NCBI GenBank assembly: GCA_021307315.1
Contig: JAJSPD010000070.1
Coordinates: forward strand, 1-64,000
DNA length: 64,000 nt
Reading direction: 5' to 3'
Origin: Bisporella sp. PMI_857
Lineage: Eukaryota; Ascomycota; Leotiomycetes; Helotiales; Helotiaceae
Shown piece after piece: positions 45,467 through 56,271 of the stretch. The notes beneath the pieces are model-generated. The model was not told where the DNA came from, searched no databases, and saw only the letters and a list, made by a program, of their open reading frames with translations. Within the stretch, counting starts at the first letter, position 1, and every line of letters begins with the position of its first letter. A program made the translations under genes and the position numbers.

Positions 45467-47542
45467 TTAGCACCCGGGCGCAACAACAGCCTCCACAACC
45501 GCCGTTATCCCAGACTTCACGCTCTCAATGGCCTCTTTCAGAATGCTTTCCAAATCACCAGCAAGCGATACCTTTCCTGCATAAGAATTTCCTCCTGCTG
45601 CGGCTTTCGCAATATTAGCATAATCAGGACCGGAAATAGCAATATTTAATTCCTCGTTCGTAGCCTCTGATCCCAGTCCATCAGGATGGACTAGGAGGAG
45701 GGATTTGCGCGGTGCGTTCCATCCTTTGTTGCTCAGCACTATGGTGAGAATGGGAATTTTGTATCGTTGCGAAATCCAGTACACGCTCCCTGGGACGCTA
45801 AACAGAAATGAGCCGTCACCTACGATTTGGACGACGAATTTCCCCTTTCCTACGCCATGCTCGTATTCGGATGCGAGCTTTATCCCCAGGGCTCCGCCAC
45901 CAGACCAACCCAGCCCGCCGCCGCCGCAGTTGAGCCAGGAGCCAGGGAGAGTAGCTTGGATGCTATCCGCGACGAATGCAGTGTTAGTTACTGCTTCTAC
46001 GGCGAAGATAGTGTCTGATGGGACGAGCTTGCGGAGGGTGGTGCAAAGGTAGCGAGACCCGAATGAGCCGTCTTCTTTTGGCCGCGCAGCAGCTGCAATG
46101 TTGGAGATGCGGGTGGTATGGGCAGTGAGGAGGGACTCCCATTTTTCGGTGTAGGAAGGCGAGGTAAACTTCGAAGCAGAAGGGGAGAAAGTGATATAGT
46201 TGTTCAGTTGGGTTAGGGCCGTGAAGGCGTCTGCAGAGTAACGGGCTAGTGCAGCGATATAGTGCACAGGCATTTGGTGTTTGAGGACGTCGGTGTCAAT
46301 GTGGTAGATCCGGGCGGTGGTGGAGGGGTGATTTTGTGTGTTAATCCACGGGACATCTATATTATCGGATTAGTAATGCCCTAGCGAAACATGAGGAAGA
46401 GGATGGGAAGTACCGCAGTCTAGAACCAGGATAACGTCGGCAGATTTGATGGCTTCATCAACGCCATATCTTAGGCCTAACCAGCCTCGGTGGTCTGCTG
46501 GGAAACACATATCACTTCCACCTGTATCCAAGACTCTTAGCCCCTTAACAGTACTCGCAAGCTTTACCAATGCTCCCACAGCCTCATGATTTCTCCCGCT
46601 ATAACCCGTGATAACTAAAGGTTCCTTCGCTCCAATCAACGCATCACCAACTGTCTTGACACCACTTTCACTTAGAGCTGTTGGCTCTACTGTGCCCCAA
46701 TGGCCTTGTTTGAGTTGATATGGTGCTATCTCCTCCTCCATAACTTCTCTCGCGCCACATAAATACACAGGCCCCATGGGAGCACTGCATGCGAACTGAA
46801 GCGCTCTGTTAACCATCTGCTTAACATTCTTTCCGCTCTTAATCTCCCCGCTATATCGGCAATATTGGCTGACGATCTGCTTTTGGTCGGGGACATCTTG
46901 AATCCAGTGGATGAATTCAGTGCGGGACCCTCTCATTTCTCCTTCGATTGTGTAAGGGGAGAGACCGGCGAATATAAGGACGGGGGCACGGCCACAGGAT
47001 GCGTTGTGGACCGCAGCACCCAAGGCTTGGGTTCCAACATCAACGTGCACAATGACGCATTGCGGTTTATTGGTCAAGCGGGCGAACCCGTCTGCCATTG
47101 AGAGGGCAACCATCTATCATGACAACTGATGATAAGTAATTGCATTTAAGGTACCTGGGGCGTAGGGGAAGAAGAAGTCAGGGTTACGTACCTCATTGGG
47201 ACACGTTATGATCCGGGGAAATTGACTATTCGCTTTATTCTTCCCCTCAGCCATCGCCTCGAGAAAAGAGGGGTGATCGGAACCCAAGTTAACGAAGCAA
47301 TGGGTGATGCCGGCCTATTACTCTTTACTTTAGCTTCTAGCCTCTATTTTGAGAAATGGGATAATGAGAACCTCCGTTAACGCCTCCAAGAAAGCGAACT
47401 AGATATATAGTTAGTACATTTTAAGGGGGAGGAGGAATAGAAATTGATATAGAAATTGAGTAAGGATCCCCATAAAAGGAAGGATAACGTAGAAGGTTGT
47501 AACTCTTAGAAGCGAGGCTTCACTCACAGAAGCTGTGTACAT
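45467..47542 (-). CDS. thiamine diphosphate-dependent enzyme (benzoylformate decarboxylase/acetolactate synthase-like)
   Basis: Five exons (47528-47542, 47372-47398, 47192-47314, 46414-47113, 45467-46356) give 584 intact residues. The N-terminal PYR domain has the catalytic-Glu region CPNEMVALSMADGFAR. The central domain reads VLDCDVPWI across the 57-nt intron at 46357. The C-terminal domain holds the ThDP/Mg motif from GDGSFLFSVPGS to the Asn in LSNKGW. The first exon codes five residues only and was placed by splice sites and the usual MYTAS-type opening. Enzymes of this family decarboxylate 2-oxo acids or join or cleave C-C bonds next to a carbonyl. Paired divergently with the P450 at 48229, it shares a 686-bp promoter region containing the exact cluster palindrome. 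Confidence 0.93.
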
Positions 47543-47639
47543 GGCTATCTGGATTCCAGAAAGTCTAAACAGGGAATAAGTTTGAGAGCATAGAACACGT
47601 GTAAAACAATGTTATTTATCAGGTGGAAGGAGGCACTTT

Positions 47640-47850
47640 TCTGTAAGAGGAAAACAAACGATTTGATGGAAGGCATAAAAGGGATATTGGAAAGGGTAGA
47701 GGTATACTGTACCATCTGCCTCAGCTGTTCCTCTTCTAAGCTAACTAACCACCGCTCTGGTTCGAACTTTTTGGATATGGGAAAACCTCGGGATCTTGTT
47801 GTGTGACCTTGCGTTGATGCCAACAAACGGCGGTCGAATCGGCGCGTTCG
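47640..47850 (-). pseudogene. cytochrome P450 fragment in the divergent promoter
   Basis: The minus strand reads QQDPEVFPYP and, one base out of frame, KKFEPERWLVSLEEEQLRQM. This is the P450 segment that ends in the PERF-type motif (FEPERW). Neither haem loop nor upstream helices remain. It belongs to neither of the other two P450 relics as far as I can tell. Confidence 0.6.
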
Positions 47851-47899
47851 GCAATTCGAGCCGGGATTCTGTGTCCTGCAGTAGCGTCTCTTCGGACCG

Positions 47900-47909
47900 T
47901 TCCGCGGAA
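47900..47909. promoter_or_regulatory. cluster palindrome, exact (TTCCGCGGAA), shared divergent promoter
   Basis: The perfect palindrome lies between the ThDP enzyme (start 47542, minus) and the P450 (start 48229, plus), 320-358 bases from either start, so it could serve both. Confidence 0.55.
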
Positions 47910-48228
47910 CTGTCCAGGGTTCTCCACAAAACCTCCACAGCGAATGTTAGCCAAGGTAAGCTTAGCGCTGACGCGACCCTCAGCCGCATTCCCCCCACAT
48001 GACACTTCTTATGTTCAGGTAGGCAGATTATCTACCTAACGTTCTATTAAAGTCGCCATCGCAGCAATCAAGTATTTCTCAATCACAGCGACGCCGAAAT
48101 TCTACGTATCATTGGAATTGTCCCCCCGCCCGCATTCATAAATCCTTGAATGCACCTTCCTAGTGAATCCTGACTGGTCAGTGTGTTCAGGGTAGTCGCA
48201 ACCCAGCGGACCCGTAGGATTAGACACC

Positions 48229-49986
48229 ATGGAGGTTCTCGATCGTATTATTCAGACCTGTCATACGTCTCCGCTTATGTGGCTCATTTACTTTGTCTTC
48301 TGCATTGGTTGGACACATATACTTTATTCTATATTTTTGCATCCTTTGCGCAAAGTTCCCGGTCCTTTTCTTGCACGGTTTACAGAGTTGTGGAGGTCAA
48401 CCCGATACTTCCAAGGCACGTGGCATATCGATATTCTTACGCTTCATCGTCAATATGGGCCAGTTGTCAGAGTTGCTCCGAACGAAGTCAGCGTTGTCAG
48501 TCCAGATCTTGTCAAAACTGTCTACAGCCACCAGAAAGGATGTTTTAAGGTGGGTGCATAATTGAGAGCCAAATGCAGTGCAGAAATGCGGGTTTATAAA
48601 GAGAAAACTAACTCGCCTGACAGACAGATTGGTACAACACTTGGAAGGCATTAGGCGGGCGCAAGTCTCAAAACACTGCAAACTCAGTTCGTCTGGTGAA
48701 TGGCTAGTGGTGATTATGGCTTACTTGTGATTAGTTTTTCGGCTCTACAGACCCAAAAGAGCACGCCTTCTTACGGAAGAGAGTGTCCGGACTTTATAGT
48801 ATGTCCTCAGTTGTATCGATGGAGCAGGAAGTACAAACGGTGCTGGGCTCGTTATGGGAGAGATTCGACATGTTTGCGGAAACTGGAGAAGCGATCAATC
48901 TTAGCCTTTGGGCATCATACTTCACCTACGATGTTGTTGGGACACTTTGCCTAAGTCAAACGATGGGATTCGTGAGAGAGGGTAAAGATGTTAATGGCTT
49001 CATTTCAAATATCCACGGCGCGTTTTACTGGGTTGCTAATCTCGGCTACCTACCCGGACAAAGCTCCTGGATCGCCCACCCCATAACATCATTCCTAGCA
49101 CCTCTTTTCAAGCTTCGAATCGCCGACTACGCGCGGGCGTTCCAGCGGCTCTCGGTAGATAAAGTTTTCTCCCGTATGAAAGAGGGTCCGCGCGAGTCTG
49201 AGAAGCAAGATATGTTGGATCATTTCTTGGCTATGAAAGACCCTGAAGGGAAACCGGCATCAATTTCTGCAATCATGGCGGAGATTGGCAACGTCCTTGC
49301 CGCCGGAGCCGACACAACATCTGTTGCCATAAAAGCCGTTCTTGGGCCATTATTACGGGATTCAGCTCGGTATCGGCGCCTGCAGGCCGAGTTGGACGAG
49401 GCACCGAAAAGTTGTGGCCTTGCGAACGAGCCTGTCAAGAATCTACCATATGCAGCTCTCAAAGATCTTCCATTTCTTAGTGCCTGCATCAAGGAAGGAT
49501 CTCGGGTTCACCCGAGTATTGTTTATCAACTACCGAGGAAGGCACCCCCGGAAGGGCTTCATCTGGAGGGTTATTTCCTCAACTCATCCACGACAATCTC
49601 CATGAGTCCTTTGGCTCAAAATCGGTGCCAATCAATTTTTGGCGACGACGCTGATGAATGGAAGCCCGAGAGATGGATCCACGGTGAGGGCAGTAGCGAA
49701 GAACAGATCAAGCTGATGGATAAAAATCTTGCGACGGTAAACATCCCACGGTATATGTGGCACAATGAATGCAACGACTGACTTGACTCTGCAGTTTGGC
49801 TACGGCTCTCGCACGTGTATTGGCCGCAACCTAGCTACTTTCGAAATTTGCAAATTTGTTGGCCAGTTTCTGACCCATTATGATGTTGAGCTTGCCAATC
49901 CGGAACGCCCATGGGCTATTGAGTCCCTTTGGTTTGCTGAGCTGGGAAATATGATAATAAGACTCAAGAAGAGGAGGTATGATTAA
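48229..49986 (+). CDS. cytochrome P450 monooxygenase
   Basis: Four exons (48229-48549, 48624-48686, 48735-49736, 49795-49986) give 525 residues. An N-terminal membrane anchor (LMWLIYFVFCIGWTHILYSIF) precedes the Pro-rich hinge KVPGPF, so it should sit on the ER. The I-helix is AGADTTS (about residue 316), the K-helix ExxR is EGSR (about 381), and the haem loop is FGYGSRTCIGRN with the Cys ligand near 470. All key residues are present. The junction after exon 2 is the least certain; the donor could be 48687 or 48696, both in frame. It likely hydroxylates or otherwise oxidises a cluster substrate; the substrate is unknown. A dead copy lies at 37650-38290. Confidence 0.9.
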
Positions 49987-50704
49987 GCAATGCTACAACA
50001 GGCATGATCCATGAGGATAACTCAAGTTGCTGAGTGGCAAGATCTCATTCAGCATGGGCAAGATGAGTGATGGTCACTAGCAAAACGAAAGATGGCTTGT
50101 GGAGCGAAGGAGCTGGCAAATCATCTCATTGCGGCTATTGCATGACGGTTCTTTTAATACACCATTGAGTCGCTAGTGTCAGTCTATTGCATTTCAGGAC
50201 TTTAACCATGCTCGCAGAGAGGATCTACATTTCGTAAAGCCTTATATTCAGAATCAAACCTAGTGCTGAGGGCAGCTAGCGCCAGCGTTTAGGCAGTTAG
50301 GTGGTGGCCCAAAGAACTGCTGAGAACCCACTTAGGGCAACTGTACTAGTAAATTACGTGTACTCGATGGAATTAAGCCGCCAAGAAAAAGCGTTCGTAA
50401 ATGTTCAAAATATACCAAGCCATGCGAATTTAGGTAAATTTTCTGTGGATTAAAATGCCAGTTCCGAAAACAGGGCCGCGTCCGAAATGAAACTAGCTTC
50501 CACACTTGTCATTCCGCGGAATGCTCCCGAATAAGAACTCTCACCACCTAAATTCGACTAAAGTCGCGTTACAGTAATGGTGTATTGAAAGTGGTGTGCA
50601 ATCTATTTCTCTTTATTGACCTATTGATGCCCAAACTTCATTTTTGGACTCTTCGACACACTACGAGATAAAGGGAAGTTAGTTCTCTTCGAGTCGCGGC
50701 AAGT
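49987..50704. other. intergenic between P450 and hydrolase
   Basis: No gene; it holds the exact palindrome at 50512-50521. A minus-strand open frame (50621-50893) overlaps the hydrolase start and looks accidental. Confidence 0.4.
50512..50521. promoter_or_regulatory. cluster palindrome, exact (TTCCGCGGAA)
   Basis: A perfect copy lies 184 bases upstream of the alpha/beta hydrolase start. Confidence 0.55.
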
Positions 50705-51823
50705 ATGGCGAGTCACGAATATATCTTCAAAGAAATTGGGGATGTCCGAATAGCTGCAGATGTGCACTACAGCAAGGACAATACAGGTGCCAGACATCCA
50801 ATGGGTTCGTGGATTTCTCTTCAAGGCCGTTTTTAAAATGGCCTCCAAACTCTTATGTTTCGTCGCCACAGATTCTAATATCCATTCTTTCACTTAACAG
50901 CGCTGTACTTCCATGGCGGCAACTTTACCGTCGGCTCCAAAGAACTGCTATCCAAAAATTACATTGAAAGGCTTCTGGAACTCGGCTTCGTCGTTATATC
51001 TGCCAACTATCGACTGTGCCCTACCACGACCGTATATGATGGTCCGGTCTCAGATACTCTCGATACCTATAGATGGGCCCAGAACACCTTGCCAGGCCTG
51101 CTGAAGAGGGATGCTGGTATTGATGTTAATGGCGGGAAGATTGTGGTACTGGGGCATTCGTGCGGGGGGACCCTGGCACTTCTTACGGTAAGTGGTACAA
51201 GAACAGCCGCCCGCACACAGGCCGACCTTCCCATCCATGCGCCTAGCAAATCCTCGCTGACGTGAAGAATGTGAGAGCGATAGGCTGGTCTCCCCAACCC
51301 GCCGCTTGCGATTTTGGACTTGTATGGCATGAAGTACTTGCAAGATCCATTTTACAACACCCCCTCGCCTGCAATGTCCAAGATCCCAGAATTCGACAAG
51401 GATTTCACCAACCAGATATATAAGGACATCCCACCACCAACTAGTGGTCCCCCTCCCATGGGGCCCCAAGGACCCGACTTCAGTAATCATAGGATCGCTT
51501 GGATGTTCAACGCCATCAAGGAGGGCAAACATATGCAGACTGTCATCGCTGATGGCAACTCCAATCGCGTAGACCCAGCGACTTTGTTCTCCAAAGGGAA
51601 ATTTCCGCCAACCTATTTCATTCACGGAACTGCAGACAACCTGGTGCCCTACAAGTTTTCTCAGCACGCGTATGACGAGTTGAAGGCTAAAGGAGCAGAG
51701 ACAGAGTTGGTTCTCGTCGAAGGGGCTGGCCACGGTTTCGACGCGAGGGCCAAACCTGGAGACGAAACTTTTGCGATTGTCAACAAAGGATTCGAGTTCC
51801 TCAAGGCTCATATTGGTACGTAA
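50705..51823 (+). CDS. alpha/beta hydrolase (HSL-like esterase)
   Basis: Exons 50705-50786, 50901-51187 and 51284-51823 join to 302 residues. The oxyanion motif is HGGN (His32-Gly33-Gly34). The nucleophile elbow is GHSCG with Ser114, the acid is Asp241 (HGTADNL) and the base His273 (GAGHGFD), so the catalytic triad is complete. There is no signal peptide. Esterases of this group cleave carboxylic esters or lactones of small molecules. It stands codirectional with the P450 and has its own exact palindrome. A dead C-terminal copy lies at 36850-37260. An antisense open frame over exon 3 (51050-51841) is a shadow. Confidence 0.92.
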
Positions 51824-52237
51824 GCATGACTGGGACAACATTGCAAATGTACGCTCTTTTACTTGACTTTTGCAAAGAGTAGCGGATGTAGGTCGTCTCG
51901 CTTAGATTAGATACCCACAGTGGCTAATGGATTACCTTACGCCAGGGTTGAAAACTCTAGGCGTAGGTAAACCTGCAGGTGAGAAAGAATAATTGTTGCT
52001 TAGCTTATATCTAATGGATAAATCCATAATACCAGTCACTTGACATGCAACCAAAAAATTGTGCGTTCCTCTAAGATATTACGTGTTCCTAACCCTTAAC
52101 AAATTGCCATCACATCAGGCATAAACAAGGGCTCAAAAGTATTAAAGCTCAACCCATGTGTAGCCGCAGCCTAGGTGAATGCCGCAAACCAGAAATTTGA
52201 ATCGGTGCTGTCATGCTGTTACAGTACATACAAAGTG
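51824..52237. other. intergenic, no gene seen
   Basis: Downstream region of the hydrolase; nothing supportable. Confidence 0.3.
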
Positions 52238-52531
52238 TTAGACTGCGGAATGAGTTGGGTCGGGTTGGGTTTTTGATCTCACGACCCAATCCACTGAGGC
52301 CTTAGTAAGTTAGCTCGGTTATCAATATATTCACAACCCAAACCAGTAGAGTCCCAGTAGGTTGCCAAAATCCCATTGAGGCTTATGCTAGTTACAATAA
52401 GTGGCTTAAAGGAAAAAGAAAAGTCAAATTCTCTATATTTGTAGCTAAGTTCTCCACATATTGAGGCTTTACATACTCTTGGTGGCCCAGTGGGTTATAT
52501 AACCCAACCCACTGGGTTTGCCGTAGTCTAA
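52238..52531. mobile_element. MITE with GGGTTGGG-rich inverted ends
   Basis: The ends TTAGACTGCGG and CCGTAGTCTAA are inverted copies with one mismatch, continued by inverted GGGTTGGG/CCCAACCC motifs. The 294-bp element is flanked by a 6-bp direct repeat AAAGTG (52232-52237 and 52532-52537). There is no coding capacity. Confidence 0.65.
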
Positions 52532-54044
52532 AAAGTGCACAAGGCACTATGGTGATTCGTGGATTAAACTACTAAGATCCCTAAGCTAAAATTAAAGGAA
52601 GATAGAAGAAAGCACAACAAACTAGATGTGGCTTGAATATTGCTTCCTAACTTAGTGTGGAACTGAGATATGGTTCTTGTAGTGTGCTGGATCATGTATA
52701 GTTCCAAGTGATAGGAGGCAAGGCTGATTCGTCATACATGCAGTCGATATAGCTGCTCATGTTCGACGAATCCGAGTTCCTCGAGTTGGCATCTCCGAAG
52801 ACTGCAAGAAGTTCATGATTAGTGCGCTTAAACATTCCAAAAAATTCTTCCTTAACGAATTGTAGCTGGATATCTTTAAACCTGGTAGAGACCCCTTCCG
52901 AGCTGGTTACTATCACTGGTGATTGTTCTGGTGTAGGAATTTGAATGCTTTCCCTATCTTCCGCAAGTCATCCAACGTACACCAGATCTTTGAGTTCAGC
53001 CTATTCAGTCGAAATTCGGTTTGACTCAGAGTATTTAGAGTTGCGTGAAAATCACTGCAACACATAGGTCCGTACTCATTTGGATTGTATGATGCTGCTA
53101 GGGACATTCAAAATATAGATCCCATTAGAAGCTTGTTGAGAGCTGGCTGTAAGAAACGGCTTACCCCACCAAGTGTGACTGTCTTCGCATATAGATCTAC
53201 CGTATATTTTGCCAGTGAGATCAGTGTATGTGCCGACCGCGGTCTGCACGCTAGGGCATGAGAAGAGCTTAGAGATCGGACATGAGTGAGCATTCTAATG
53301 TGGCACGTACGAAGCTGGAAGAACGCTTCAAAGCGATCTGGCTGGAGTGCAGAGGGACAAAGGTCGAGTCTAGAGGGAAGAATCCATTCTGGGGAATGCT
53401 TTCAACCAGTTTCTGGACCCGGAAATCAAGATATTCCACCCGCTCGTCGGTTTCCTTATTTTCTGGCGTAGAGAAGTTGGCGAGTTCAATAATCTCGGAA
53501 TGGGTACGATTTAAGCCTATCATAGCTAACAAGTAAGTGTGGTGGGAATTCTGTGGCCGTAGTTAACACAGGAACACCCTTTGATTGTGGTCGTTGAATA
53601 GGGCTGAGGCTCTAAGTATTCGCTACAAATAAACAATTGCAATAGTACGTACTAGGTTAAAAACACTCTCATCAATGTCTTTGTCTTGCAGCGTCCAGGG
53701 AAGATTCGTGAAAAAACTGCACCTCTTGTCGAGATCGTATGCGCAGCAAACAAGGTCTTTAAGAAGATCGCTTCATCCGAACCGACGTTCCGATTTTCAA
53801 AAAAGCTGTCCTTGTGCATCTCAATTCAAGGCATGATCTGGCGGCAAAACTAGCTATTCGCTATGCCTTGGCCGCCTTGTCCTTCAGTATGAAGTAGATT
53901 GCCTGCGAAGGGGCATCTCAATATTTCACCCCAGTTCGAAGGCCCTCGAGAAAAAACTTACCAGTAAGGAGGCCATGATGATGTCCTCAACTTGCACGGT
54001 CTCTTGCTTCATGTATCTATCAGTGCTCCAAATGAGATAGGACT

Positions 54045-54681
54045 AGTGTAATAAGTTTAAGTTGAACTCCTGAGTTATACTCTCAACTCAAACTCAAACT
54101 CCAATATAAAAGCAACAACTCAAATCAAATTCAAATCAAATTAAAATAATTTAAGTTAGTTTAAGTTGATTTGAATAGTCGGATTATATATTTTCCAGAC
54201 CGAACTATGCCTAATTAAGCATAGCTTAGCCGGAATAATAAAATTTCCGAGAAGTTTCTGCTTTAAGTATCAAGTGCTAGGATGTCACGTGCTAAGGAGC
54301 AATGAAAGGGGCTCGGTAAAAGCACTGAAACTTGGCATGTATAGGCACGTAGAGAGTCGCCAGAAGTTCGGAAAGTATAAGTAGAAGACTCGGGACGTAT
54401 TAAGAAAAGTAAAGATTAGTCTTTGTATCGAATTGCAGTTGACTTGTGCCACACTACTCTAGCACTTTACATACAAGTCCTTTATCACATATATCTACCT
54501 AGCAATAAGCTGTAGCTTAGAATGAATCAACGAATATCAGAACTACACAAGCAAAAGCGTAAGTACAGCTACTACGCCTTTTGCTACGTGGTAAGTATTC
54601 CGACAGCTTTATTTTATTTTAAAAAAAAAGAAATTTATTATTTGAGTTAGTTCAACTAATTTGAGTTTTTTCTTACACTGG
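54045..54681. mobile_element. hAT-like non-autonomous insertion in the regulator copy
   Basis: An 8-bp direct repeat ATAGGACT lies at 54037-54044 and 54682-54689. Between them, the ends AGTGTAATAAG... and ...CTTACACTGG are degenerate inverted copies, followed inward by AAGTTGAACT-type inverted repeats. Removing the insert and one repeat restores continuity of the regulator reading frame at exactly this point, in line with the paralogue, which proves an insertion. AT-rich, no transposase; a solo LTR (54268-54471) is nested inside. Confidence 0.8.
54268..54471 (+). repeat. solo LTR (family B), transition-damaged copy
   Basis: Aligns end to end with 10478-10679. Most differences are G-to-A or C-to-T in this copy (for example GAGGGGC versus AAGGAGC), as RIP would give. 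The CACGTG at 54286-54291 is kept. No target duplication is visible. Confidence 0.85.
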
Positions 54682-55880
54682 ATAGGACTCAACATCAGAA
54701 CCTAATGAGGTTTCATTGTTTTCTGTCAACATCGCGATGGGGAGTACCACCTTTATGATCTCGACATCGATTAGATCTATTTCCAGATCCTCGGCTTCGT
54801 GGTTCGAAGAAGCCGATGAGATCCTAAAAATAGCATCAATCTTCCGTTTGGCAAAGTCCAGGTTGATACACACATATATGGTATAGATTTCGAGTTTGAT
54901 TATCGCAACATGCTGTGAAACGGTTTCATGGCCGACATCGAGTACAGGGCGAGCGACCCGGAGCAAGGCTATAGTGATATCCGGAGACTAGGCGGCATCC
55001 TTCGGTGCCCACGGACTTGCATTGTTATGACCAAGAGTCAAAAGCACCCTTCTTTGCTCCAAATTTGACCGAGCGAGATTCAGTGAGTATATGAAGTTCG
55101 TGGGAGATGTTGTATCTCTGAACCCAGCATCCTTACTCTGCAATCGCCGTCGCGTTATAGACGGATTGGATGGAGAGGCGATGCTAAAACAAGTAGTTGA
55201 CGATTGAATTTCATCGCAGGTTCTTTTCATCCTGGACAAAAGCTGGACGAGGTCCTGTGGGATGGCATCTATTGACATCCTTCCCTTCTGGTCTCTTCGT
55301 ATTGCCGCGTTACTATCACTTGCTGTCAGAACTGATGCCGCCAGACAAGGTCAAAAGCCATACTCAGTGTGCTGCTGTGGAACGTAGTCATTGTATGTGC
55401 ATTCCACATTGAGTTCAGAGCATCGACTGCACGGCGGACTGCCACTGCATTTGACCTTTCTGGATTTGCAGGATTCACTGCACACAGATATTAGTAGGTC
55501 TCCCAGCACCTGGAAGGATTCGAAATAGAGGACACACCATGCTATACGCGTATACCTCTCTCGTTTCCTGGGACGCCGCACCTCGTCCCCATCGGCGTCG
55601 TGTGCTGCAGGTCGCTTTTTACGGCAAAGGGCTGATAGATCGTACATGATGCTTCACAGAGAGACAGCTAGGAAATGCTTGAAGGTGAGGGTCGATGCAA
55701 GTTCGTCATGTCGACCTTCAGCAGTTTCAAATGCACCGACATGGCTGACTCATGCGAACCCTCGGCGTTCGGACTCCCTGTCGAGGCCCTTCGAATCTCC
55801 ACCACTTACACTGTTGCCCTAATCTCGGCACTGTGGCACGGCACGAGGCAAATCTCGCAATGGAGCATATCATCATTATT

Positions 55881-56035
55881 GCGGGTTACAGTTGGGCCAG
55901 GGTAGAAAATTCCTTGGCAAAACGCCAAGAAACGTTCTACCCTGGGCCAACTCTTTGTGCAACCATTTGTAGCCTGGGTGAGATTTCTACCCTGGGCCGC
56001 CAAGATTTTTCTACCCTGGCCCAGCTGTAACCCGC
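55881..56035. mobile_element. 155-bp MITE with 29-bp inverted ends
   Basis: GCGGGTTACAGTTGGGCCAG and nine further bases at 55881-55909 recur inverted at 56007-56035 with one mismatch. A third and fourth TTCTACCCTGGGCC unit lie inside, so the whole element can fold on itself. No target duplication was identified. Confidence 0.75.
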
Positions 56036-56271
56036 CTACAACCTTTTCGCGACACGTAGCTTAGAACCAAGAATCAATCACATTCAACCCAACAGGCAAC
56101 TACGTAGCAATTACGTGGTGTTGCTACGAGTAGAGTGATCCCACACTTACAGTCCCGCCCACTCACCTGTTTCTGGAACAAGAATGGGCGAATTGCGGCG
56201 AGGCGGCCCACAATTAATTGAGTTACTAAGTCCTCGAGCAGAACATAATATATATTTAGAGAAGATACGTA

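Larger units (their letters stand above)
52692..55647 (-). pseudogene. Zn2Cys6 regulator, dead copy of 34377-36691
   Basis: The zinc cluster is still perfect (CESCKSRKVKCSGSPPCSRC...C, same spacing as the intact copy) and the first intron again splits the first Cys codon TG/T. Further on the copy is ruined: TAG near 54985, a 637-bp hAT-like insertion in exon 3 (54045-54681), TAG for Trp in the AKAWRI block near 53880, frameshifts near 53830 and in the last exon near 53290, and more stops to the end. It lies inverted relative to the intact regulator and closes the right arm of the duplication. An N-terminal fragment with the DNA-binding domain alone could in theory still be made. Confidence 0.88.

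Noticed and set aside
51050..51841. 263-codon antisense frame over the alpha/beta hydrolase
   Set aside because: It runs through the intron and catalytic exons of a well-supported plus-strand gene and has no domain of its own.
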